A stretch of DNA of 13,175 bases, from the NCBI GenBank assembly GCA_003208695.1, contig QCVY01000023.1:1-13175 (forward strand), given 5' to 3'. This document shows, one piece after another, positions 6,443 through 11,650 of the stretch (its first letter is position 1; the number at the start of each line of letters is the position of its first letter). Under the pieces are notes generated by a model. That model did no database searches. It was not told where the DNA came from and saw only the letters and a list, made by a program, of their open reading frames with translations. The translations under genes and the position numbers were made by a program. This DNA comes from Prochlorococcus sp. AG-686-P16 (lineage in GTDB: Bacteria; Cyanobacteriota; Cyanobacteriia; PCC-6307; Cyanobiaceae).

Positions 6443-6795
6443 AAGAATATAAAAAATTACTTTATATATTTATGATCCTATTTTTAGTTAGCGGTTGCAA
6501 AATATTGGAGAAAAAAGCGACTGAAATCAAAAATAGTTTTGGAATACAATCATCAGAAGAAAGTATTAAAAAAGAAAATAGTATTGAAATTACAGTTTCA
6601 TGTGGAGAAAATAGTAATCTCGAAAAGTATATCAACGATGGGTGGACTATTAAACAAGAATACTCAGAAGAAAAAGTTTGTTCATGGAAAACAATTGCCG
6701 CCTCGAAAGATTGCGATTTAGAAAAAGATAAAGGTTGTAAAATAGTGAAACCAGACAAAGTTGGTGAAGAGAAATTTTATTTATTAGAAAAATAA
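6439..6795 (+). CDS. Lipoprotein, last gene of the murA operon (118 aa)
   Basis: The N-terminus MKEYKKLLYIFMILFLVSGC ends in a lipobox (LVSGC), so signal peptidase II should cut before C20 and lipid would anchor the protein in a membrane. The mature part has four cysteines (SCGEN, VCSWK, DCDLE, GCKIV), which could form two disulfides. It is highly charged. The ATG overlaps the MurA stop (ATGA), so expression is coupled. No family is recognised. Together with the secreted first gene and the membrane tail on MurA, this suggests the operon acts at the envelope. Confidence 0.7.
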   Translation: MKEYKKLLYIFMILFLVSGCKILEKKATEIKNSFGIQSSEESIKKENSIEITVSCGENSNLEKYINDGWTIKQEYSEEKVCSWKTIAASKDCDLEKDKGCKIVKPDKVGEEKFYLLEK

Positions 6796-6856
6796 TAAAT
6801 CTTAAATCTTTCTTCGTTTAGGCTTTAATAAATCATGTAGAAAGTTCTTTATTTAA

Positions 6857-7015
6857 TTAATCGATTTCACCAGATTCTTTTAATGAATTAACAATTCTTT
6901 CATTTTCATTTTTTAAATTTTCTAATACAGATTTGGTAAATTGTTCTTCTGCTTCTAATTTTGCTGAGCGAATTATTTTTTTATTAGGTAATTTCTTTCT
7001 TTGCTCTTGATTCAT
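6857..7015 (-). CDS. Small charged, helix-forming protein (52 aa)
   Basis: A short frame begins MNQEQRKKLPNKKIIRSAK and ends KESGEID. It has a basic N-terminal third followed by a heptad-like acidic/hydrophobic helix (EEQFTKSVLENLKNENERIV), probably a coiled coil. GAGA lies about 12 bases upstream. It lies 100 bases downstream of mreB on the same strand, in the place where mreC normally sits, but shows no transmembrane helix and is not MreC. It could bind MreB or nucleic acid, but no function is evident. Confidence 0.45.
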   Translation of the reverse strand: MNQEQRKKLPNKKIIRSAKLEAEEQFTKSVLENLKNENERIVNSLKESGEID

Positions 7016-7115
7016 TTTTAAATTGTTTCTCAGTGGATATTAAAAAAAGAATTTTTTTATTAAAGTATGATTTTTTATCTAATTTTTACTAGTAAAAAAT
7101 TCATCAGAAAAGTAA

Positions 7116-8168
7116 TTAAGTTCTTATTGAATTAGTTCCTAAATCAACCGTGTCTACACACCTCTTAAGTCTTCTAAAATCATCAAGTACATTTCCGCAG
7201 CCATTAACTACGCATAACAATGGATCTTCTGCTATGTGAGTAAAAATTCCAGTTTCTTGAGTTACTAAATCATTAATTCCCTTTATTAGAGCTCCACCTC
7301 CCGCAAGCATGATTCCTCTCTCAACAATATCTGCCGCTAATTCAGGAGGAGTTCGCTCGAGAGTTCTTTTTATAGCTTCAATTATTTTACTAAGAGGATC
7401 ATTCATAGCCTCTCTAATTTCTCCAGCGGTTAAAACAATAGCTCTTGGTAAGCCGGAGGCTAAGTGTAATCCCTTAACTTCAAAAGATGTATTATCAAAA
7501 CTGTCATCAGGGAAAGCAGAACCTATTTTAATTTTTATCTTTTCTGATGTTCTTTCACCAACAACCATATTATGCTTTTTTTTAAGATAAGTAGCTATTG
7601 ATTCATTTATTTCATCTCCTGCTATTCGAAGAGATTCACTTACAACTGTTCCTCCAAGACTCAATACTGCTACTTCAGTTGTTCCACCGCCAATATCAAC
7701 GATCATAGTTCCAATTGGTTCCGTTACTGGTAAAGAAGCTCCTATTGCGGCAGCTACAGGTTCATCAATTAAATAGACTTCCCGTGCCCCTGCTAATCCT
7801 GCTTCTCGAACTGCTCTTCGTTCAACACTGGTAACGCCACTTGGAATACCAATAACTATTCTTGGAGCTAAAAGACCCTTTCCTTCGTTACATTTTTGAA
7901 TAAAAGTTTTTATCATTTGTTCTGCCGCGTCAAAGTCTGCAATAACCCCATCCCTTAGAGGTCTAACAGCTCTTATATTTCCTGGAGTCCTTCCAAGCAT
8001 TAATTTTGCTTCTTCACCTACTGCCAAAGGAACTCCCTCTTCTAGATCCATTGCCACTACTGAAGGTTCTTCAAGAATTACGCCTTTCCCAGATACATGA
8101 ATAAGAGTATTGGCAGTACCTAAGTCAATACCTATGTCTCTAGAAAATTGAAATCTATTCCAAAACAT
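7116..8168 (-). CDS. mreB: Rod-shape-determining actin homologue MreB, orphan copy (350 aa)
   Basis: MreB polymerises on the inner face of the membrane and guides peptidoglycan synthesis. The protein is full length (family about 330-350 aa). It has the N-terminal membrane-binding helix MFWNRFQFSR, phosphate-1 loop DIGIDLGTANT (11-21), the connect motif LIDEPVAAAIGA (133-144), phosphate-2 loop VDIGGGTTE (157-165) and adenosine loop LAGGGALIKG (288-297). All nucleotide-binding residues look intact. The ATG at 8168 is the natural start. No mreC or mreD follows, unlike the usual cyanobacterial mreB-mreC arrangement. The promoter carries the same AGTGTGTTACT element as the murA operon and the RHH genes. 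Some substitutions (for example C337 near the end) suggest a divergent paralogue, which only a comparison with the core copy can confirm. Confidence 0.93.
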   Translation of the reverse strand: MFWNRFQFSRDIGIDLGTANTLIHVSGKGVILEEPSVVAMDLEEGVPLAVGEEAKLMLGRTPGNIRAVRPLRDGVIADFDAAEQMIKTFIQKCNEGKGLLAPRIVIGIPSGVTSVERRAVREAGLAGAREVYLIDEPVAAAIGASLPVTEPIGTMIVDIGGGTTEVAVLSLGGTVVSESLRIAGDEINESIATYLKKKHNMVVGERTSEKIKIKIGSAFPDDSFDNTSFEVKGLHLASGLPRAIVLTAGEIREAMNDPLSKIIEAIKRTLERTPPELAADIVERGIMLAGGGALIKGINDLVTQETGIFTHIAEDPLLCVVNGCGNVLDDFRRLKRCVDTVDLGTNSIRT

Positions 8169-8209
8169 ATACTTACTAAAAATTACTAAATTTAAATACT
8201 TCTTTTAAT

Positions 8210-8230
8210 AGTAACACACTTATACACACT
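8210..8230 (-). promoter_or_regulatory. mreB promoter with tandem operator-like repeats
   Basis: Read on the minus strand, AGTGTGTATAA (8230-8220) and AGTGTGTTACT (8220-8210) are direct repeats with a 10-bp period. TACTAT would serve as the -10 element. The 19 bases GTATAAGTGTGTTACTATT match the murA-operon promoter apart from one A/T change. The sites lie about 45 bases before the mreB ATG. Confidence 0.55.
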
Positions 8231-8302
8231 CGTTTGAGATAAATTATTTTATTCTCATTTAGGTGATAAATGAATACCTTTATTGAAATTTTAATTTCTA
8301 AT

Positions 8303-8313
8303 AGTTATACACT
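8303..8313 (-). promoter_or_regulatory. Further operator-like dyad upstream of mreB
   Basis: On the minus strand this reads AGTGTATAACT, one base from AGTGTGTAACT. It lies about 80-90 bases upstream of the tandem elements, so it could support looping or regulate the small-gene remnant ending at 8337. On its own it is a weak match. Confidence 0.3.
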
Positions 8314-8336
8314 TTGTTTTAAATTTTTAACTAAAT

Positions 8337-8526
8337 TTAATGCTTGTGTTTTCTTATTATTGCATTTCTACTGTCAAAAATTACTTCATTAGCAAAGGCA
8401 GCCCTAAGACCTGAATAATCGTTTGTTTTTTCTCAATATTCCCTGTTCGTCTTTATAAAAGAGTGCTGTTTTGATAGCCTCTTCAAGTGAAGTATTGAAG
8501 ATTCTTATATTAAGTGTGTTTTTCAT
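8337..8526 (-). pseudogene. Small gene broken by a one-base shift in an A6 run
   Basis: The frame from ATG 8526 begins MKNTLNIRIFNTSLEEAIK and stops at 8404 after 40 codons. Removing one A from the run in GAGAAAAAACAAAC (within about 8425-8440) lets it continue as KTNDYSGLRAAFANEV and end at the TAA 8339-8337, giving about 62 residues. Both halves look like protein. A natural reading is a small conserved gene with a +1 insertion, a sequencing error, or slippage. The function is unknown, and no family is recognised. Confidence 0.5.
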
Positions 8527-8550
8527 TTTTTAATAAGTAAATTTAAATTG

Positions 8551-8677
8551 ATGAGTGTAAAAATGTTTGAGGAAGTTAGAGGAAGTGGAGTGCCAAAAAA
8601 AACTTTATAGCGAAGAGGTTTATGAATTAATCCATATTGCTAATTGTTTTCCTAAATTAAGAGAAAAAGATAATTAA
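8551..8677 (+). pseudogene. Small gene broken by a one-base shift in an A8 run
   Basis: ATG 8551 opens MSVKMFEEVRGSGVPKKTL and hits TAG after 19 codons. With seven A instead of eight at 8595-8602 it would read on as KKLYSEEVYELIHIANCF and end at TAA 8675-8677, about 41 residues. It lies 25 bases from the other frameshifted gene, divergently transcribed. The second half has ordinary coding composition. It may be decayed, mis-assembled or expressed by slippage. Confidence 0.42.
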
Positions 8678-8685
8678 TTAAATAC

Positions 8686-8714
8686 TTGACGAAACATATC
8701 CAATATACTTATAT
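8686..8714 (+). promoter_or_regulatory. Promoter of the 8741-9177 gene pair
   Basis: TTGACG (8686-8691) and TTATAT (8709-8714) are 17 bases apart, a good sigma-70-type promoter. The expected start near 8721 falls in AGTACACCTGTATTACT (8719-8735), which resembles a cyanobacterial LexA box (AGTAC-N4-GTACT type) with mismatches in the right half. Confidence 0.5.
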
Positions 8715-8740
8715 TGCTAGTACACCTGTATTACTGATTG

Positions 8741-9040
8741 ATGACTCTAGGAGGAACCAATGTTTGGTCTAATTTTTCTTATGGTAGTCGTGTTGACACC
8801 CCAGATGGCTGGTTACTTAACCCGCAAAGCCGCTTTTTAATTTTATTTGAAAAGTGCAAGAAATCAGCACAAAACAATATTCAAGTCTATACACATCTCT
8901 TCTATGCAAATCATTTAGGCGAACCTGCAGGACTTAAAAATAGAAGACTTCACGATCTCGACTATGCGATTGAAACATGGAACGAACTAATTGCTGGAGG
9001 ATGGACTGAAGTAACAAACCAATTTCAAAAATCAGCATGA
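8741..9040 (+). CDS. DUF1651-like protein of picocyanobacteria (99 aa)
   Basis: The pattern DGWLLNP near the start, then NRRLHDLDYAIETWNEL and GGWTEV near the end, fits DUF1651, a family of unknown function common in Prochlorococcus and marine Synechococcus. It is a soluble, probably alpha/beta protein with no catalytic signature. ATG 8741 is preferred to the adjacent TTG at 8738. Neither has a Shine-Dalgarno; the strong AGGAGG at 8749-8754 lies inside this gene and serves a different frame. Its stop overlaps the next ATG (ATGA), so a second small gene is coupled. The family assignment is from pattern memory. Confidence 0.65.
   Translation: MTLGGTNVWSNFSYGSRVDTPDGWLLNPQSRFLILFEKCKKSAQNNIQVYTHLFYANHLGEPAGLKNRRLHDLDYAIETWNELIAGGWTEVTNQFQKSA
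8760..8840 (+). CDS. Possible nested hydrophobic micro-ORF (26 aa) with ideal Shine-Dalgarno
   Basis: AGGAGG at 8749-8754 sits five bases before ATG 8760, which opens a different frame inside the DUF1651-like gene. The product begins MFGLIFLMVVVLTPQMAGYL and ends TRKAAF: one transmembrane-like stretch with a basic tail, a typical membrane micropeptide. This is the best ribosome-binding site I noticed in the window. However, AGGAGG also encodes the L-G-G of the outer gene, so it may be coincidence. Confidence 0.33.
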   Translation: MFGLIFLMVVVLTPQMAGYLTRKAAF

Positions 9041-9177
9041 CAAATTTTAATCAAATCAAAAAGAAACTATCTAACAAGAATAGAAAAATATCTGTTCAAG
9101 ACCCATCAAAACTACTAGCAGAATTTTTTAATGGTGTAGTAATTAAGCTTGATGAAGAATATGCCTATGACGCATAA
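9037..9177 (+). CDS. Small hypothetical protein (46 aa)
   Basis: ATG 9037 overlaps the stop of the DUF1651-like gene by four bases (ATGA), a coupled start. The protein starts MTNFNQIKKKLSNKNRK, is basic at first and acidic at the end (LDEEYAYDA), and has a short hydrophobic helix LLAEFFNGVVIKL. No family is recognised. The overlap and charge pattern support a real gene. Confidence 0.5.
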   Translation: MTNFNQIKKKLSNKNRKISVQDPSKLLAEFFNGVVIKLDEEYAYDA

Positions 9178-9181
9178 ATAA

Positions 9182-9319
9182 TTAGTAGATCAAGTTTCCG
9201 CAAATTTATTTAAGCAAAGTGAAAAGATAGAAAGCCAAAGATCTTATCTTGCAATGAGAAATTATTTAGAGCAGCTGGATAGTGAGCAACTTATGTTGAT
9301 GCTAAAAGAAGCTTCTTGA
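9182..9319 (+). pseudogene. Small frame lacking a start codon
   Basis: The frame from 9182 encodes LVDQVSANLFKQSEKIESQR onwards for 45 residues, ending KEAS, and looks like a real helical protein. An in-frame TAA (9179-9181) sits where the start should be, preceded by ATG ACG CAT AAA. The first internal ATG (9254) would leave only 21 residues. Either the start has decayed through a nonsense change or an unusual codon is used. Confidence 0.35.
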
Positions 9320-9372
9320 AATCCACAAAATAAAACTCAATAGTCCTATTATTTAATAAATAGAAAATTCAA

Positions 9373-9555
9373 ATGAAATCTCTCCTTGCAAGCAAAAGAT
9401 CAAAAGCGATATTAGGTATTGGAATAGTTGCTATCAGTATCGGTGCAATATCAAAAAAGGTTATTAGCTACCCCGCAGGAGGATGTATGAAGAGTGCTCA
9501 AGAAATGACTTTTAATAAAGAATTGAAAGATAGTATCTATATAATTGTGAGTTAA
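9373..9555 (+). CDS. Small exported or membrane-anchored protein (60 aa)
   Basis: The N-terminus is basic, then hydrophobic (KAILGIGIVAISIGAI, about 12-27), which is either an uncleaved anchor or a signal peptide. The outer part contains PAGGCMKSAQEM with one cysteine. It ends five bases before the convergent cupin gene. No Shine-Dalgarno or family match is visible, and the short outer part may be a truncated version of a longer protein. Confidence 0.42.
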   Translation: MKSLLASKRSKAILGIGIVAISIGAISKKVISYPAGGCMKSAQEMTFNKELKDSIYIIVS

Positions 9556-9559
9556 TTTA

Positions 9560-9982
9560 TTATTCAGGATTTAAATCAGGTAAACCTTCTGCGGAAGCCA
9601 TCGTAACCCACATGACAGAAGAAGAATCACCACTATTAGCCATTGTATGAGCAGGAGTATTTGCTGAGAGAACAAATGAATCTCCTTCCTTAAAAGTTTT
9701 ACTAATACCTGTCTTTTCAGCTAGCGTTAGTTCACCACTTTCAATATGACCTAGTAAAGGGACAGGATGTGAATGCATTGGTATAGTTGCTCCACTTACA
9801 ACTTCTACTCTAATCAAACGCATTTCAGCTTTTCCTTTTGGATACCTAAAATTATCTCCATCAATGTTTACTGATGAGGTAAAGATTTCTTGTACATTAA
9901 CCGGAGACTCTGCAGCTATAGAAATGCATGGGTTGATAAGCATCAATGCGAAAGCAAATGCTGTGAATAAATTCTTTATCAT
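9560..9982 (-). CDS. Exported cupin-domain protein (140 aa)
   Basis: The first 24 residues are a signal peptide with a likely cut after ISIAA. The rest is one cupin barrel. Motif 1 is G64-x5-H70-S-H72, but the usual metal-binding Glu is missing (LL in its place, with H79 close by). Motif 2 is G100 ... P110-A-H112-x3-N116. So three His could bind a metal, with a changed fourth ligand. Cupins of this type may be dioxygenases, isomerases or simple binding proteins; the substrate is unknown. It is a single gene, convergent with 9373-9555. The export signal and cupin fold are clear. Confidence 0.72.
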   Translation of the reverse strand: MIKNLFTAFAFALMLINPCISIAAESPVNVQEIFTSSVNIDGDNFRYPKGKAEMRLIRVEVVSGATIPMHSHPVPLLGHIESGELTLAEKTGISKTFKEGDSFVLSANTPAHTMANSGDSSSVMWVTMASAEGLPDLNPE

Positions 9983-10141
9983 TAATTTGAATTTCTAGAA
10001 AAAAATATTTAAATTTATAATATTTGTTTTTAAATATTTGTCAGAACTTGATTTAAATTCTTAAGTATTATTTTAATCGACTGTCAAAAAGATATTTAGT
10101 TTTGATGAGTGAGAATTTATCTACTTTTCAATTAATTCCAT
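9983..10141. other. Intergenic, no gene seen
   Basis: This A+T-rich gap lies between the cupin start and the Yfr2 terminator. It should hold the cupin promoter (minus strand), but no convincing -10/-35 pair stands out. Confidence 0.4.
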
Positions 10142-10170
10142 AAAAAAAAAGACCTCTATTTCTAGAGGTC
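10142..10170 (-). terminator. Terminator of the Yfr2-family RNA
   Basis: GACCTCT (10151-10157) pairs with AGAGGTC (10164-10170) around a six-base loop. On the minus strand it is followed by nine U. Poly-T also follows on the plus strand (10171-10175), so it could work in both directions. Confidence 0.85.
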
Positions 10171-10240
10171 TTTTTCTGGTTTGACCGAATCAAGTGTTTC
10201 CTTGTTTCCACTGTTTCAGTAAAACCTCTCCAACACACAC
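10142..10240 (-). ncRNA. yfr2: Yfr2-family small regulatory RNA (about 99 nt)
   Basis: The minus strand carries the family hallmark GGAAACAAGGAAACA (10209-10195) in the loop of a long hairpin. The outer stem pairs GGTTTTACTGAA with TTCGGTCAAACC with few mismatches, and an inner AGTG/CACT stem closes the loop. A strong terminator follows. TAGTCT (10250-10245) is a plausible -10, placing the start near GTGTGTGTTGGAGAGG. Yfr2 RNAs are abundant trans-acting regulators in nearly all cyanobacteria. Published work on MED4 describes near-complementarity with the Yfr1/Yfr10 motif; here the 5' GUGUGUGUUGGAGAGG could pair with the loop of the neighbouring RNA. Which Yfr2-5 member this is cannot be told. 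Confidence 0.78.
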
Positions 10241-10279
10241 AAATAGACTATGCCATATATTTCCTTTTCGGAAAAGGGT

Positions 10280-10297
10280 ATAAGTAATGTTACTTAT
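10280..10297. promoter_or_regulatory. 18-bp palindrome upstream of the Yfr2-family RNA
   Basis: ATAAGTAA-CA-TTACTTAT is perfect apart from the central two bases. It lies 30-47 bases upstream of the proposed -10 of the Yfr2 RNA, between the two small RNAs. It suits a dimeric transcription factor site. The half-site GTAA...TTAC resembles but does not match NtcA (GTA-N4-TAC). A CCTTTTCCGAAAAGG hairpin lies next to it. Confidence 0.4.
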
Positions 10298-10340
10298 TCG
10301 ACACATATGCCAGTCATACCTTTTAAGACTTAATTGCATT

Positions 10341-10410
10341 AAAAAACACCCTAATTCTTTCGAATCGGGGTGTTTAGTGATCAGAAATTGGTGTGTGAGG
10401 AGTTTCTGAT
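10341..10410 (-). ncRNA. yfr10: Yfr10-like small RNA carrying the Yfr1 motif (about 70 nt)
   Basis: The RNA contains ACUCCUCACAC (10403-10393), the ultraconserved Yfr1 motif. Here the motif sits in a 15-nt hairpin loop closed by AUCAGAAA/UUUCUGAU, not in a single-stranded linker between two stems as in classical Yfr1, so Yfr10 is the better name. A TAGATT -10 (10422-10417) predicts a start near 10410. It ends in a terminator (AAACACCC...GGGUGUUU and U6). Yfr1/Yfr10 act by antisense pairing with mRNAs; Yfr10 is reported to rise in darkness in Prochlorococcus. It is transcribed toward the Yfr2-family RNA about 100 nt downstream. The Yfr1/Yfr10 distinction is inferred from structure. Confidence 0.75.
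10344..10375 (-). terminator. Terminator of the Yfr10-like RNA
   Basis: On the minus strand AAACACCC and GGGTGTTT form the stem, with ATTC/GAAT above it and a GAAA tetraloop, followed by T-rich sequence. This is a textbook intrinsic terminator. Confidence 0.85.
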
Positions 10411-10752
10411 GTATTTAATCTAACGGAAATAAACTCAATTGACTGGAATATTTACACCATCTTTAATTTTTTGATATCGACGGAATAATTAAAAATTAAA
10501 CATAAAAAGTAAGATAGGAATTAAATTTGAATTTATATTTTTGTAATTATTAGGTAAACATATAAACCAATACCAAGCAGAAAAACATCTAAATAGATAT
10601 GCCACGGAGGAAATATTTGATATATTAATTCCTTATTTAACCAATCAAAGAAATAATAAGTGTCATTATCTTTTCTGCTATAAATCTTCTATCAATAATA
10701 ATAGAGAACTTCTAAACCCAATACTTTAGATCGATTGTCAATAATCGACAGA
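10411..10752. other. Gene-poor stretch with one start-less open frame
   Basis: The plus-strand frame 10547-10729 is open for 60 codons (reads HINQYQAEKHLNRYATEEIF and on) but has no ATG, GTG or TTG, so it is at best a remnant. A small inverted repeat CGATT-N6-AATCG lies near 10730-10746. The promoter of the Yfr10-like RNA is at the left edge. Nothing else is supported. Confidence 0.35.
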
Positions 10753-10940
10753 CTACATCATCTCGTAGTTATCGAATTTAGTTTTTAACTTTGCTGCTTT
10801 ATGTATTAGTCCAACTGCTTCTTTTCTACCGGCAGCTTGTTGCGCCTGTTGTATTAAGTCAGAATATTCGTTGTTTAGTTTTTTAATTAATTCGTAACTT
10901 TAGGATCATAGACGAAGGCTTAATATGTGATTTCATTCAT
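10753..10940 (-). pseudogene. Decayed small gene (about 60 codons)
   Basis: Three pieces on the minus strand join into one plausible protein: MNEITY from ATG 10940, a TAA, then AFVYDPKVTN, then a frame change to ELIKKLNNEYSDLIQQAQQA, ending FDNYEMM at 10753. The frame change fits loss of one copy of GAAT (ACGAATGAATTAATT would restore it). The last piece, 48 codons, is a clear Lys/Gln-rich helical protein. The family is unrecognised. No start codon opens the final piece by itself. Confidence 0.42.
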
Positions 10941-10979
10941 TGCGATTTAACTATTAAATAGATCATCACAACGTCATTA

Positions 10980-11108
10980 TCAGAACATATTTAACTCTTG
11001 CAATTGGTATTCTTTTTCAGAAATTCTTGTGCTTGGTATATATTGCTTAATCTTATCTCTACGTAATATCAACCCACCATAACATCTGTCAATTCCTTTC
11101 TTTTGAAT
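10980..11108 (-). pseudogene. Small gene or remnant without clear start
   Basis: The frame is open from 11108 to the TGA at 10982-10980 and reads RCYGGLILRRDKIKQYIPST onward to LQELNMF. The first workable start is TTG 11072, giving 30 residues; the coding character begins earlier, so the 5' end is probably lost. It is basic and soluble. It sits among decayed sequence next to the tRNA fragment. Confidence 0.3.
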
Positions 11109-11210
11109 TCAGTGGGAAATAATGTGAAATATGAAAGCGCAATGGATAAACTATGGGTACATAAAAAAATAACTAATAGTATAACAACGGTTTTAAGACT
11201 GAAGCTGGTA

Positions 11211-11252
11211 TTCATAGCCCGGAGGTCGCGTGTTCAAGTCACGCTCGAGACA
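11211..11252 (+). tRNA. tRNA 3'-end fragment, candidate integration scar
   Basis: From the right side of an anticodon arm (CCCGG, 11218-11222) through AGGTC to a perfect T-arm (GCGTG-TTCAAGT-CACGC, 11228-11244) and a 3' acceptor strand TCGAGAC plus A73 (11245-11252), this is the 3' half of a tRNA. No matching 5' acceptor (GTCTCGA), D-arm or 5' anticodon stem precedes it. Phage-like elements and Prochlorococcus islands insert at tRNA 3' ends and leave such fragments. The orientation predicts that the intact tRNA and the element lie to the left. The amino acid cannot be assigned with confidence. Confidence 0.68.
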
Positions 11253-11261
11253 TTTTAATAA

Positions 11262-11272
11262 AGTGTGACACT
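11262..11272. promoter_or_regulatory. Perfect dyad AGTGTGACACT beyond the RHH2 stop
   Basis: AGTGT-G-ACACT is an exact palindrome two bases past the RHH2 stop codon and ten bases after the tRNA fragment. It matches the promoter-side element at 11651-11661 in 10 of 11 positions. Its place at the 3' end allows looping or control of transcription from the element boundary. Confidence 0.45.
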
Positions 11273-11273
11273 A

Positions 11274-11639
11274 TTACTTATTCATTCTTTTATTTCTATT
11301 CATTATATTTTTAAAAAATTTAAATTCAATAAAGTCGTTAATCATTTGAACTTCATCTTTTATAGAACAATCCTCTAAATTAATATTATCTTCATCAATA
11401 GGCATTTCACTGTTAAATGTTTTATTATTAATTAATAATGATTGGTTTTTATTACTAATAAAATCAAATGATAGCTTTTTTATGGAGGTATTTAATACAC
11501 CTCTAGAGCTAAGTGCCTCCTCAACTAAAATCCCAGTTACTTTTGATTGACTTATTTTATTATGAATGCAAATTTTATCTATTATATTTTGAACTTCCGA
11601 TCTTGGTAAAAAACCAATTCGTCTTCTTTGTGTGGGCAT
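11274..11639 (-). CDS. Ribbon-helix-helix regulator, RHH2 (121 aa)
   Basis: The N-terminus MPTQRRRIGFLP gives the strand, SEVQNIIDKICIHNKIS helix A and SKVTGILVEEALSSRG helix B of an RHH fold. It aligns with RHH1 (MPT start, same spacing, VE(D/E)A(I/L) near the end of helix B). The C-terminal 70 residues are acidic and less conserved. It has no Shine-Dalgarno. Its promoter region holds two AGTGT-type dyads 22 bp apart, and a third lies past its stop, so autoregulation is likely. It is a single gene, divergent from the small membrane gene at 11712, which may share its control region. Confidence 0.65.
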   Translation of the reverse strand: MPTQRRRIGFLPRSEVQNIIDKICIHNKISQSKVTGILVEEALSSRGVLNTSIKKLSFDFISNKNQSLLINNKTFNSEMPIDEDNINLEDCSIKDEVQMINDFIEFKFFKNIMNRNKRMNK

Positions 11640-11650
11640 AAAAAAGATTT

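Noticed and set aside
7309..7590. 93-codon plus-strand frame inside mreB
   Set aside because: Antisense shadow of the highly conserved mreB coding sequence.
3640..8168. RHH protein plus actin-like protein as a plasmid ParR/ParM partition pair
   Set aside because: The actin is a true MreB with its membrane helix and family motifs, the genes are not adjacent, and the repeats lie at promoters rather than in a dense centromere-like array.
8271..8393. 40-codon plus-strand ORF with AGGTG upstream (starts MNTFIEILIS)
   Set aside because: It lies antisense to the better-supported frameshifted gene and has low-complexity, Leu/Phe/Cys-rich content typical of chance frames.
10547..10729. 60-codon open frame as a gene
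   Set aside because: No start codon of any usual type; open frames of this length can occur by chance in 13 kb.
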